A DNA stretch of 64,000 nucleotides, taken from the NCBI RefSeq assembly GCF_009870125.1, contig NC_046679.1, positions 18,538,001-18,602,000 of the forward strand. Reading direction: 5' to 3'. Shown here in pieces: positions 1-11,690 of the stretch. The notes beneath the pieces were generated by a model that saw only the letters and a program-made list of their open reading frames with translations, was not told where the DNA came from and did not search any database. A program made the position numbers and the translations under genes. Position 1 is the first letter of the stretch; the number at the start of each line of letters is the position of its first letter. Source of the DNA: Drosophila pseudoobscura. Its lineage: Eukaryota > Arthropoda > Insecta > Diptera > Drosophilidae.

Positions 1-535
1 CATTTAAGCAAAGAAAGACATTTCTACTATAGCTAATCTAGAAAAATCAGCTCAAGACTTAGGAATCTACGAAAATTTCGTAAGAATCACGAACACCAAA
101 GGAACGTAAATAGCAATCGTAGGAATGTTGGAACTTATTACCCTCGTTATAGTTGGAATGATTCTAACAATCAAAACCGAAGTACTTCTAGAAATTATTC
201 TAGGATTATTTAACGAATTTAGAAATTCCCTAACCCAGGGCAGAGCACTGAATCCCACTAACTATCAAACCAATCAGACTCAGGCAGGTAGCAGTGCACC
301 GAATCAGCCGGTCAAACGATCAAGGGAATGTCAAAGTAGACAAATGAAAATGGATGTAAATTTTCAGCAGAGTGCCTCGGAAGACCATATATAGAAATAA
401 TAGTAAATAATACAAAATTAAGATGTATCGCGGACTCGGGATCTTCAATATAATAAAGGAAAAAATTATACAGATTCTAAAGTCAATAGCGACAACCTCA
501 CTGTCCATACCTTCAATGGACCCGTCCGTCTGACT
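1..535 (+). mobile_element. Gypsy-like LTR retrotransposon remnant (gag end and protease start)
   Basis: An Asn/Gln/Arg-rich, gag-tail-like reading frame runs to a stop near 394. A short frame after it reads IEIIVNNTKLRCIADSGSS, which has the D-S/T-G core of a retroviral-type aspartic protease (ADSGSS) just after a gag end, as in Ty3/gypsy elements. Stops and frame changes follow, so this is a dead fragment cut by the window edge. The class is inferred from the protease motif and order; the exact family is not recognised. Confidence 0.55.
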
Positions 536-544
536 AACTAACTG

Positions 545-768
545 AAAAACTAGTTAATTGGCGGATATATGTTGGCCGACTATTGTGTTGTCATGCCATT
601 ATACTAGAACTAGTCAGTCTTGACTCAGCGTTGCTTAGAAAATCACATAAAACAAAGTCAATCCAGAGTAAGAATCGTAGAAAAATAACAGTATTATATA
701 TATTCGAAACATTCGACTTATTTTCTGCTCATTCTTGTTATTTATTTTAAAAAATCTAAATTTTACAG
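545..768 (+). repeat. LTR-like segment shared with 11.02-11.09 kb; also the intron end before HAP2 exon 769
   Basis: The stretch from about 574 to 625 (a GGCCGAC start, then TGTCATGCCA, then TATACTAGAA with CAGTC) recurs at about 11023-11072 with few changes. Both copies sit just downstream of retroelement-like coding remnants, so an LTR or LTR-proximal piece is likely. The stretch ends in a pyrimidine tract and a TTTTACAG acceptor used by the next exon. Confidence 0.4.
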
Positions 769-3700
769 GAGTATATTGCAGATTACCAATCAAACGACGA
801 CTATGATGAGAAAAATTTCGGACCCGCTATTTCAGAGTAAGATATATATTTTTTTGCCATTTGTTCTTAGTTCTTGGAGAGAGTATTTTTTTTTTGACCA
901 GACGCTTACAATCCAGAAAAAACTAAAATGGTAGGTTCCATATGAAGAACACACATGAATTCTATATCAATAGAGTAAATATGGCCATGTCGTTCAGGTT
1001 GCCTGTCTGCGTGTCAAAACATGTTCTTCAATCTGATGATCACGTTCTATCTCCCTCGCACACTCTCTCTCGTGCAGTATTCGCCTTCTTGTGCATGGAA
1101 GCGAGATATCAACATACATTCTATTCTGACTGAGTATCGGGTGTAAATGTAGGGACGCGGCATTTCCGCGGCTCACAACGCTCGTTTTTAGATATTTTTC
1201 GAAGTTTCGAATTTAATAGGCCAGGTAAAGTCATAATAAATTAATGAGCACGGTTTGAAAGTCAACAAATTTAAATTTTGTATAGGATTTTATTCTATTT
1301 AGCACGGGTCAAAATAACACAACACAAATAAACAAGAAAGAATTTGTTTTTTTTCCAACGTTTCCTAATTTGTTTTCATAATTTAAATTGGTTTTAGAGA
1401 TAAGGAACCAATCACCTATTTTGCATATGATCAATGCCTTTTTATACCCGATACTCAAAATGAGTATTGGGGTATAATAGATTTGTGGTGAAAGTGGAAT
1501 GTGTGTAACGTCCAGAAGGAATCGTTTCCGACCCCATAAAGTATATATATTCTTGATCAGCATCAATAGTTAGGTGTACATTACTGTGTACTATGTACTT
1601 TATAGATACTTTTCTCTATGCATTATATGTAATACCCTCTCCAAGAGTGGAACAAAAAATTGTTTTTGGTTGTGTAGGTTCAATAAATATGAAATGCAGT
1701 TTTCCCTTTAGGAAGAAAATACAAAAGACTATGCCACTGCCGACTAAGGAGAATGTCGATGGATTTTCAGCAGGTAAGTGATTGATTGTGCCAAAAAAAA
1801 TGGTAATGTAAAAAGAATTATTTACGAATACTCTGCCTAGGTATTTTACTTGTGATTGTGGGGTTAGCCTAGTTTGGTAAGTTTTTAGGGTGTTCATATC
1901 TGTACATTGTACCCTTTGGTAAAGAGGATGAGGTCCTTCTTCCGCCCAGTCACGTATATCCCTGAGTGAGCTAGGAGGAGCTAAGGGTCCATTAGGAGCT
2001 AAGGGTCGATTTACCTACAACCGTAATAAGAATGCTTAAGTCATCTGCATACATCTGCTTAATGGTAGAGCAATTTTGAAACTTAGATTTATAGTAACTA
2101 CGCTTAGCAGATCTTATACTTTTATACTTTATACTTATTCTATTCTGTCTAAATTTAGGACAATTGTATTCTCAAATTCGTGGTAACGGTAGCATCCGGG
2201 CACGTCAAAAAACGTAGATCAACTATTTATTTGTGGCTAACCCACCAGTACCTCATCATACTATTGTGTATATTGTTTTAATAAATATGTATATTAAACA
2301 TAATTTTTTTACAGATAACTTAAATGATGTTAAATATTCAAGTAATAAAGAAAACCATAGTATTCAAAATGAAATTCTTTTAAAATATTATATACCCGAT
2401 CGTAATCTTATAAAGAATGTTATGACAAAGCCCTTATCAAGAAGCTCAATTGACCATTATTCTAAATCGATTAATTTTCCACAGTCTGAAGATATGAAAA
2501 TAAACAAGCGAAACGCACATTTCATACCAAATCTACAAAACCACAAATGTTTAGCAAATAATGAAAACTATAACTTTGAAAACTTAGATGACAATGATGA
2601 AATTCCCTGCGATACTTGTGGCGGAAAAAATAAAAACTCACGAGGTAAATCACAAAATAAATATGATGGAAACTTAACTGTATCAAAAAACCAGTACTAC
2701 TTTAATCCCTGTCATATTAACTCGCAACATGAGGATCGATCTAACGGAAAGCCAATTCGTCAATCATGCGGTTGCCTTCGTAATCCAAATGATTGCAATT
2801 GTGAAAAGTCAAAGCTAACCCGTGATCTAAGTACCACATGGTAAGCTATACTTTTAGACTTTATTTGTAAACACCTAGGAAAATGTCTTTTGTAGTTGAA
2901 AGTACATATACTTATACCATTCTCTGCGTGCCGAAATACGTAACAGAGTATAGGACAAGCCCTACTTGGAAATTATCAGCGTTCATTACTCATAATCGAT
3001 TAATCAATTTTCTATAAGATTGGCTGATTTTTAAAAGCATAGTATTACGGCATTATATTTTAAAATCTCAGAATCTCCGAAGAAAATCATTCTGCAGTTT
3101 CCCAACCAAGGCCAATGGCAAGCTGAATGTGTGGAAATTACAAATAGAGGTACCGTCTTTCATTCGGATCATCGTTCAATGGTTCCAAAGAGCTTAAAAA
3201 CTATAAAGAACGAAACCCACATGCTAATCTGTTTTTCTGTATCGTGAGAAAGAGTGTGTTTGTCAGAGCAGCTACGGATGTTTGGCTCTGCTCGTGAGTC
3301 GGGCAGAAATCGAGATCGACGATCTGACGGACATATGTAGCTACTTTCTAAGTACTTCTTATGTAAACAAAAAATAGCTAATTTAGTATATAGTGTTATC
3401 AAACAAAGAAAGAGTAATCTTACAGTCAAACAATTGTTTATACTATCTTAATTGTAACTTCGTTGTTCTATATCATATGTTTTGTTTTCTATTTGCAGGG
3501 AAACAAGCGGCAGTTACTCCGTTTACGATATGAGTACCCCTTTACCTTTCGTTGCAACTAAAATTGATATTTTTAGAAAGCGTCATAATAGGTGGTGGAA
3601 GGTTGTCCCAACTGTATTGTAAGTATACCAGTAATCATCGACTCATTATACTGATAATAAAATAAGAGAAGTCTTTAGAATATACGTAATACTCAAAGAG

Positions 3701-6700
3701 TATACAAGTAAATATATTAAATTCGTGCCAACAATAGACAGATTAATTGTTAATGGCACCAGAAAGCTTTTGGTCCCCAGGAAACGTATTTAAGATTGTT
3801 TTTCAGATACATTAAAAAGAAGTGGTAACGTTGTGAGTTGTGAAAGTTTTGAAATATTCTTGTAACAGTGACATATCACAGAAGTCCGTATATAAAATGT
3901 CGTTGCTCTAAATCTCTAAATCGTAATGGTGTTATTTGCTTACTTTTCTGCGAAAAGAGAGACTGAATGACAGACGAAACTCAACATTATTATTTGTAGG
4001 CGTCTCCAGACCTCCAGAAGGGGTGTACCTCTGTCAGGAGAAAGACTTTCTATCTAGAGTCGAGTAGCAAACGACTAATCTTGAATCAATTTTTTGTTTT
4101 TGTGGCACAGTGGCGGAAAAAAAAAGATTAAAAAGTCGTATTCTAAAATACTGATCTGATGAAAAAATCCACACCAAACAAAATCAATAATTAAAACATT
4201 CTAAAATAGTATCCCTATTATGTATGTACGTGTAGTCTCTGTTTAAATTCCTATACATACCCAGAACGAACAAAACAATTTCTAGTGGCTGATTCCTCTG
4301 CCTAGAGAATTACATTACGTACTACAATTTTCATATCTAATCAATAAATTTATCTTTATACAATCGACAGATTAAATAGCTTAACTGGAATATATGCAAA
4401 CGAAAATCTTTCAATTCTATTTACTACAAATATAGATGTACTACAGATGGAAAAGTCAACACGGCTACATGGTCACAAACTTGTTATTCAAAAAGCAAAA
4501 TCGATAAATAAAACAGATTCTAAAAGAAGGACACCTATTGAAAACGGTTATATTAATAATTTCAGAAACGATGTAATTTTTGATGGCGTCAAAAATGTTA
4601 TACCTAAACATGAACTCAAAAACTTTATACAAGCTAATATGAGAACGGAGTCAGAAAAATCAAAAGATTCAATTAAAAGCATAGAAAACCTTAGAGACTA
4701 TCCGGCTTCGATAACTAAGTTGAAGAAATTTCCAAATAATGAGAAACCCTTGTACTTTAAAATGCTTGAAGGACAATCACCAGGTAATAAGTGTAAATAT
4801 ATGAACACAAAAAGCATTACAAAGAGCAGATCTCTGAACGTAGCGCAGCATGTTGTTCTTGTTATTGCTTGGTTGCTTCTAACTACGCTCATAATCGCTG
4901 TATCCCACTTTTCTCATATAAATCTTTGTTTTCTCTGTGATTATTTGAATCAATCGAGTTACGCCTCTGAGTTACGCTCAACACAGGGCTTTAATAATTT
5001 TTAATGAATTATGGTTATTATTTGTTCTATTATATATTTATTTTATTTATAAATATATATTTTATTAATAAATATGTAGGTATGTAAGTAAGATTACATA
5101 TGTATACATTTGTAGTTAAGAGTAATCATATAATGTTACAAATTTTGATAAGGTGTGGCCCTTGATAAGGCATTCTGTATTGACCGGATGGGCAAATGCG
5201 CAGTTATCTTTTTGGTCTTTTTTGGTCTTTTTGGTCATGTGGCAGTAGCAGAACTGATTGGATCAGTAGCTGAAGTTTTATTTCTGTTACTAGTCTTTGA
5301 AATTTTGTACTTGAATATTACATTTCAATGTGAAGGTTTCAATTTACTCTCTCTTTTATTGAATAATAGTATTACACAATAACACACGAGTAAGAGTCGG
5401 ATCTGAAAAAATATAAAATGTACACTTTATTATACTTCCCTATGAAATTAGCCATGATATACTATGATACTGATGATATTTTATATTTATTTTTCATATT
5501 AACATGCAAATAGCAATTAGCATGAAAATCAAAATGCCCTTCCGAGAGAATACGCCTTTATTACAAAATCTTTATAAAGTGAAAATATCTAGAATTATTA
5601 CTGATACCACGACAAAAGATGCTCTTCAAATTATAGTCGAAATTATTAACAAAGGATTTGAAGCGAAGGAATTTGTTATATATATTGGTAACTGTCAACA
5701 ATCAATTGGGATATTAAGTACAATGACTGCTAAGAAAGTACTATTGCCATCTGTTGGTGAATCTGTATCATTTATGTTGCCTTTAATCATTGGCTTAAAG
5801 AAAAACATTAAATTTAGTTGCGATGGTAAGCTATTCTATTTTTAATATTAATCATTTATTTTCTATTAAAATCTAATTTTTGTACACGGTTTTGCTCCAT
5901 TTAACATGGTTTAAAATAACACAACACAAATTAAAAAAAAACGAGGGGGAACGTTGTGAGTTGCTGCGGACACCGCAACTCTACGGTTATACCCGATACT
6001 AAGTCAGTATGGCTCTCCTCCGGCAGACGCCGCTAATATTTAACGACACGACAAAGAGTGCGTGCGAGAGAGACAGAAAATCAGTCTGAGCGTGACGTCG
6101 GGCGCTGCGTAGCCACTGCAAATTGATTTGTTCCTTTTGGCTATAAAAATGATCTGATCTGATCCAGATTGAGCAATCTAATAGATATGGTCATTATCTA
6201 TGATTCTGCGTTTTTAGTTTTCTCGAATGTGCAATATTGTGGATGCAACAGATTTTCGTCCTTTGTGGGGGCGGATGGGGGTATGGCGAAATTCTGAGAT
6301 ATACGTTTTATAGTGACACTTTAAAGGAGTGTGTGTACCAAATTTGGTTACTCTAGCCTTAATAGTCTCTGAGATTTGTGGTTGCCTCAGATTTTCGTCC
6401 TTTGCGGGGGCGGAAGGGGGTGTGGCGAAATTTGGACATGAAACGGTCAAGGTCCGATATCACAGGAGTGTGGATACCAAATTTGGTTGCTCTGGCTCTT
6501 ATAGGTTCTGAGATCCTTGAACTCATATTTTGCAATTGGCAAAACCGACCATGAATCCTGTGTGTTAGAGTGAGACAGAGCGAGAAAGAGTGAAATTGTT
6601 TTCGTGATTCTGGCTGTAATAATTATACGATCTGGTTCAGATTTTGCACTCTAGAAGATATAGTCATCTTCTACGATTCTGCGTTTTTAGGTTTCTCGTA

Positions 6701-9700
6701 TCTTTAAAATTGTGCATGCCACAGATTTTCGCCCTTTGTGGGGGCGGAAGTGGGCGGGGCAAAGCTTTGAAATATTTTTGGAGCAGTGACATATCACAGA
6801 AGTCTGGATCCAAAACATCGTTGCTCTAGCTCTTATAGTCTTTGAGCATTAGGCGCTGAAGGGGACGGACAGACGGACAGACGGACGGACGGACAGACGG
6901 ACAGACGGACAGACGGACGGACGGACAGACAGACAGGGCTCAATCGACTCGGCTATTGATGCTGATCAAGAATATATATACTTTATAGGGTCGGAAACGA
7001 TTCCTTCTGGACGTTACACACATCCATTTTCACCACAAATCTAATATACCCCAATACTCATTTTGAGTATCGGGTATAAAAAAAACGAAACCAAGAAAGA
7101 GCATAAGGAGAATATGTACATATTTGTTTCTCCTTCGTTTTTTTGCGAATTCGATCAATGTCCTTTTTTACACGGTTTTTTTACATGGTTTTTCTAGGAA
7201 CCAATCTACCGTGTAAAAACAGAATTAGGTGTATTCGCAAAATTGTGAACTAATTTAATTGTTTACTTTTCAGTTGTTGTTAAGACCAATATGGTAAGCG
7301 ACACTGCGGGGATCCGTCTAAAAACCGTAAAACAGCCCAATGCAAATATGGCCAATGTAGCAAAGAGGTCAATGGATATTAAAATACATTCAAGATGTTT
7401 TTGTGTCTGGAGATGTCGCTGCCATTGCCTTGAAAAATTGGAAACTTATATAAATTTCAATGTTTGTGAAAAAATGAACCATAACTCAGAAAATGAGGCC
7501 GGGCTTCTCTTGAGTTGCCCACCTGCAGAGGAGCGAAATGATATGTGCATCCTGGAGAGCAGTAATGCCAACAATAATTTAAGATTCTACCATTCTTTTT
7601 TTGTTACAATTCTACGTTTAGCTCTTTTTATATTGATACTGCTGTTTTTATTAGGTAAGTCAAACATAAAAAAGCTGTACGATCATATCATTGTCTTTTC
7701 TGGTTAAAATCCTCTAGCAGATCCAGAGGCTGCCCGCTTGTCAATGACACTACTGTACCCCGAACAACGGGTAATGCATTTTGTCCGAGGTAATGAAATG
7801 TCTATCTAAAGGAATTGTCCGGTTCCTTCCGGATTGTCTGTCTGATAGGCACAGAACGATAGGGGGTGGTTCCAAATCGCAGAATCCCAAATATGCAAAA
7901 AATTGCATCAACTCAACCCGGAATGGGATATCAACCAAATGGCAGATGTTGGTAGGCGTCCAGTAAAGCGTTGGATAGAGTACCTAGAGAGTTCTCTATG
8001 TCCTCTGCAGATTTTACTGAGCCCGGACTCGCGAGCTTCGAAGTAACTGTCTTTTTAAACTTTTCCCAGTTTGCATTCCGGGGCTTCTATAGACTGTTAC
8101 CTTCGAAGAGTATTTGAAATCGCACTTAAACGCACTCCTGTGATATCGGACCTTGACCGTTTCGTGTCAAAATTTCGCCACACCCCCATCCGCCTCCGCA
8201 AAGGATGAAAATCTGGGGCATCTACAAATCTCAGAAACTTTTAAAGCTAGAGTAACCAAATTTGGTAACATACGCGATAAGTTGGTATACATAAGAAAAT
8301 AAATTGTGAATTATATACAACCTCTCGACTTTCATTAAATTCAAAATAGCAACAGCTATTAAAAACGCTTAATAGCTTAACAGAGTTTATTTATTCCTTA
8401 ACATTTTAACTGCTCTTTATTACTTAATGATGTATAATAAAATATAATTTTTTGTTCACAGGCTTTTTAAAAGGTATTTTCGGCTTATGTGTTCAATCAA
8501 TAAATCAATTCGGATTTAATACCATTCAGCCGGGAATTATTTTTGAATGCACTTCTAAAACAAGAATTTTTATAGTAAACTGTTTCTTCTTTATATGTAT
8601 ACCATTTGTATTTTGGTGCAAGTGCTTTAGACCAAAGGTTGAAGATTTGATGGCAGCTAGTACCGAATGGTTTTGTAGTCCTCAAGATACCGATGAGAGC
8701 TCGAAAAGAAGTCAAAAAGTAAGTTAGAAATTGTATTATAAATAAATAAAGTTTGTATTATTATTTATATTATTCTCAACAAAATAACTCCAGTTATATA
8801 TATCTACATATACCTACTAGTATAAACATTACTGAAAGGAAGGGGAAATGGTACAGTGGACATTCGGCCTTTTCAGCTTGATAAATAAATAACTTATGAA
8901 CGAATAAAGACAACTTCATGAAACAAACTGAATTTTAAAGAAAAATTGTATCTGCTTAAGTAAATTATGCTACAATGTATAAAAGCTTCACAATAATGTG
9001 TTAAAGTTTAACCGTGTTACCGGTGCATATTTTCCTATATAAAATTCTCAATTTGTATTAATTTTTGTATCGATAAAGTACTTTATTTTACTATTTATTT
9101 CATTTTAAACTAAACCTAAATTATAAAAAACTTAAATAACAACATTTTTTTTCTGAAAGTTGGTTGGATTTTTTTGTTTCTGCAAGACGCACGTTTTCAT
9201 ATTCCTGTATTTTTTTAATCTTTGTTTCTCGCTTCCTGGGCTTCCTCTGACATCTCTCCAATTTTTCCATCACTGCAATCACAAACTAATATAGTATTTA
9301 AAGGTCTAAATTAATTGCCATCTCACCCAGTGTCATCGACCACATAAGTTATCCATACATATATAGACCGGCCTCGCCTGCATATTCGGTGCACATAGCT
9401 GTTGGCATGCGCTTCTCTTTTCGGTCATCTTCCCGCTAGAGACGTTGGTCGCTGCTAACGATTTTCCAATATGACCAGTTAGCAAAACAGGGTGTCTTTT
9501 TTGAAGCTTAAGTCAACGGAATTATGTTACCATAGAATTTTTCAAAAGGCAAATGGCTATTCGACGTTATTTTTTATGCCTGTCAGTATTTCCGAAAGCG
9601 AAATCATCCCTTTCTTAATATATTGTATGGGATCAGTTTAACAACATTAATCACACATACCCCTACGTGGTAAGCCCCTTACGTGCGTTTATCTCACAGG

Positions 9701-10281
9701 TACAAACTCTAAACTTCAAATTTTGCTTTGAAATAATTGGTCAGAGCAACAACAACTTGCGTTTTCGCGCAAAAAGCTGACGCAGCGCGATTTTGGTATC
9801 GATACTTCGGATGTTAAGCCTAAGCCTTTCTTCCGCGAACTACACTGAATTGTGCCATCCGCACTACATTTTGACAAAAAATTGGGAACAATTTTTCCAC
9901 CTAACAATGAAAAGGGAACGTTTGGGCTGAAAACGCAAAAGTAAATGAAAACCGGAGCCTGCCTGGCTGAAAACTTTGACCTTCACGAACATTTAACTGA
10001 TATTGGACAAATAAAAATTTACTCTAATATAGATTGAACTTAAATATTACTTCTCTTTCTTTATATTTCAGGATTATGAATGTAATTGCAAACGCCGTAT
10101 TTATGCTGGCTATGACGAACCTGACTATAACAATACCATAAATGTTCTGCGTGCACTAATGCCAGTACACGAAAATTTTTTATTTAAAGATGAAAAACAA
10201 GACGATGATGAGAGTACAGCATATATCTTAGAGGTATTGGAAGAGAGCAAAAATTCTTTGAGTAAATTAGTACGATTATAA
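769..10281 (+). CDS. HAP2: HAP2/GCS1-like gamete fusion protein (5' end not found)
   Basis: Nine exons join in phase: 769-836, 1646-1773, 2315-2840, 3499-3618, 4371-4783, 5514-5825, 7274-7654, 8462-8718 and 10072-10281. They total 2415 nt, about 804 residues plus stop, without a sure start; a first exon must lie upstream. HAP2/GCS1 is a class II-like membrane fusogen of male gametes. Support here: a Cys-rich block (PCDTCGGKNKNSRG, then CGCLRNPNDCNC); a YSVYDMSTP segment with downstream Trp residues like the family WYSVY stretch; a beta-rich domain ending in IGNCQQS; a pre-membrane cluster CFCVWRCRCHCLEKL followed by CEKM; then hydrophobic spans FVTILRLALFILILLFLL and IVNCFFFICIPFVFW and a short acidic tail. 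Oddity: exons 4371-4783 and most of 5514-5825 have no cysteine, so the usual mid-ectodomain Cys cluster is missing or in an exon I did not find. AATAAA signals follow the stop. The family call comes from remembered motifs. Confidence 0.68.
837..1645 (+). other. HAP2 intron with part of a dispersed repeat
   Basis: The intron runs from a GTAAGA donor after the exon ending at 836 to a pyrimidine-rich acceptor CCCTCTCCAAG before 1646. Two leftover bases plus one complete a Glu codon. Positions 1440-1575 hold one end of the TATACCCGATACT dispersed repeat. Nothing else is recognisable in the rest. Confidence 0.6.
1440..1575 (-). repeat. Dispersed repeat, terminal fragment
   Basis: It starts with TATACCCGATACTCAAAATG and continues through GTCCAGAAGGAATCG, GACCCCATAAAGTATATA and TTGATCAGCATCAATAG. 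This is the same end, reversed, as the right end of the copy at 5988-7079. Only the terminal 130 bases are present. Confidence 0.8.
3820..3935 (+). repeat. Dispersed repeat, internal fragment
   Basis: It lies in the HAP2 intron 3619-4370. AACGTTGTGAGTTG is followed directly by TTTTGAAATATTCTTGTAAC, then ATATCACAGAAGTCC and GTCGTTGCTCTA. These are two pieces of the repeat consensus joined by an internal deletion. Confidence 0.7.
4784..5513 (+). other. HAP2 intron, or alternative 3' end if retained
   Basis: The GTAATA donor at 4784 and the AAATAG acceptor before 5514 give matching phase (G plus CA). If this intron is kept, the frame runs 73 more codons to a stop at 5004, with a hydrophobic stretch HVVLVIAWLLLTTLIIAV that would act as a membrane anchor and end the protein early. 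A second AT-poor patch at 5155-5382 has an open frame but no recognisable family. I prefer the spliced form. Confidence 0.45.
5939..7080 (+). repeat. Dispersed repeat, near-complete copy (SGM/DINE-1-like, no coding capacity)
   Basis: It sits in the HAP2 intron 5826-7273. A leader AACGAGGGGGAACGTTG and a small hairpin (AGTTGC..GCAACT) precede TTATACCCGATACT at 5988. The right end at about 7056-7079 reads ATACTCATTTTGAGTATCGG then GTATAA, so the ends are inverted copies of each other. Inside, the module starting CAGATTTTCG and running into GGGGGCGGA occurs three times (6249, 6388, 6722). A GACGGACA simple repeat fills 6862-6937. There is no open frame of note. The family name is from memory of obscura-group repeats. 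Confidence 0.75.
6862..6937 (+). repeat. GACGGACA minisatellite inside the dispersed repeat
   Basis: About 75 bases are built from GGACAGAC and GGACGGAC units. The other copies of the same dispersed repeat carry only one to three units at this point, so this copy has expanded locally. Confidence 0.85.
7700..8461 (+). other. HAP2 intron with a reversed repeat fragment
   Basis: The intron 7655-8461 has a GTAAGT donor and a TTTGTTCACAG acceptor. About 8115-8275 is a reversed internal piece of the dispersed repeat (CACTCCTGTGATATCGGACC, then CGCCACACCCCC). About 7710-8050 is a GC-richer stretch of unknown origin. Confidence 0.5.
8719..10071 (+). other. HAP2 intron, no recognisable content
   Basis: A 1.35-kb intron runs from GTAAGT to a TTTATATTTCAG acceptor, phase 0 on both sides. 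It is mostly AT-rich with a GC-richer patch at 9700-9970. I see no repeat or gene in it. Confidence 0.5.
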
Positions 10282-10599
10282 ATAAAATGGAATTCTTCCG
10301 AATAAAATAATCTTTAATTCTGAACTATTGCAAAATAAAAAGAGAAAACAAGAAGACAGCGGAGTCTGGTGATGACATGACGAGGATCCAATTGCATCCC
10401 CACCTTGTTTTTATTATGATTGTCATTAATTTTTGAAATGTATGTTGTCTGAGATAAGTAATTGATATGGCCATCTTTATGAATGTAATTTACTGTTGAG
10501 TAAAACCTTTGTATAACGAAACTTTTGAAATTTGTTTAATAGAACGCTTAAGAAACATTTTTGAATAAACACTAACTTTGAATAAATAGGCACATTTCT

Positions 10600-11225
10600 T
10601 TCTAAATGCATAATGCCAATGATACATGAGTGTGTTACGTTAGAAGCCATGTCAAAATCGTTTCATTGCCGAAGGTAGGGCGGGTATAGAGGAACTCGTG
10701 ATAATCTTTAACTATTATCCCGAGCCCAGAGCACATTATAGTGGATTAACCCCGATTATCTTTTCTGCCGAGGCTGTGACAAAACAGTATTACGGTAGCC
10801 GTGCCATTACATTACGAGAGTGGCCTGAGATTTACTTTAGAGTTGTTCATTCTTTTAGACGGCTACTATCAAAATTTCAGACGAATCGGAACCGTAGTTT
10901 TTTTGGGAAGTCGCGCAGCGAAATCAAAGATTTTCAAGAAGTATCCTTCGGATAACACCGTTATCGAAGAAACTTTGAACTTCTTCAGGGCGAGCAAGAT
11001 GAGGCGGAGGGCAATTAAGTAGGCCGACAATTGCTGTCATGCCAGATTATACTAGAAATAGCCAGTCGGATCTCACGGCTTGTTCGAAACGGAACCTAAA
11101 TTCTCTCGAAAATAAAGCCTTCCAAAATAATAAAAAACAGTTATCTGTCTTGTCTCCGTTTCTCAATCCGGAATACGAAACATTCGAGATGTTAGTTTCG
11201 ATAGATATTATTTCAGTATAAAAAC
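10600..11225 (+). mobile_element. Retroelement-like coding remnant with LTR-like tail
   Basis: Two overlapping frames (10698-10955 and 10801-11022) are GC-richer than their surroundings. The second ends in a basic tail (ASKMRRRAIK) before a stop. Directly after it, 11023-11072 repeats the segment seen at 574-625 behind the gypsy-like remnant. I read this as the 3' part of an LTR element with a degraded coding end; the family is not identified. Confidence 0.35.
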
Positions 11226-11690
11226 AGTTTGCGTACTAATCAAATATTAAAGATAAAGAAAACTCGAGATTAACTCAGCTTAATTTGGTTTGTTTTTTAC
11301 TTAGATCTTTATAAAGATTTTATTACTATAAAATGTATTACAACAGTATTAAAATAACATTAATATGAAATAAATTATTATTTCAAATAATACATTAGTA
11401 CACATATGAATATGTTTGCGAATGTAGTTATGTAAGTCTATAACACAAAACCCCATGCTAAAGGGTAATTTTCGTGTTACCTTATATAAATGCAAGACTA
11501 CCGTAAAAATGTTAAGCTTATATTATATGTAAATTACTACTACAAATCGTTCTTGAATTCTTGTTTATTTGTATTTGGATTCAATTAATTCACTTTAACT
11601 TTTTGATGATCTATGTATACATACATGAAATCGAAATGAGCTTATGAAGATACTCTTTAAAATTGGCTTGTAATTCATTACTACATTTTT
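11226..11690. other. AT-rich spacer between convergent genes
   Basis: This is sequence between the HAP2 side and the 3' end of the minus-strand gene ending at 11691. It is very AT-rich with no open frame or repeat that I can name. Confidence 0.5.

Noticed and set aside
2233..2314. Upstream ATGs in frame with the HAP2 exon at 2315
   Set aside because: They lie before a clear TTTTTTTACAG acceptor, and the phase fits the upstream exon ending at 1773, so this part is intron.
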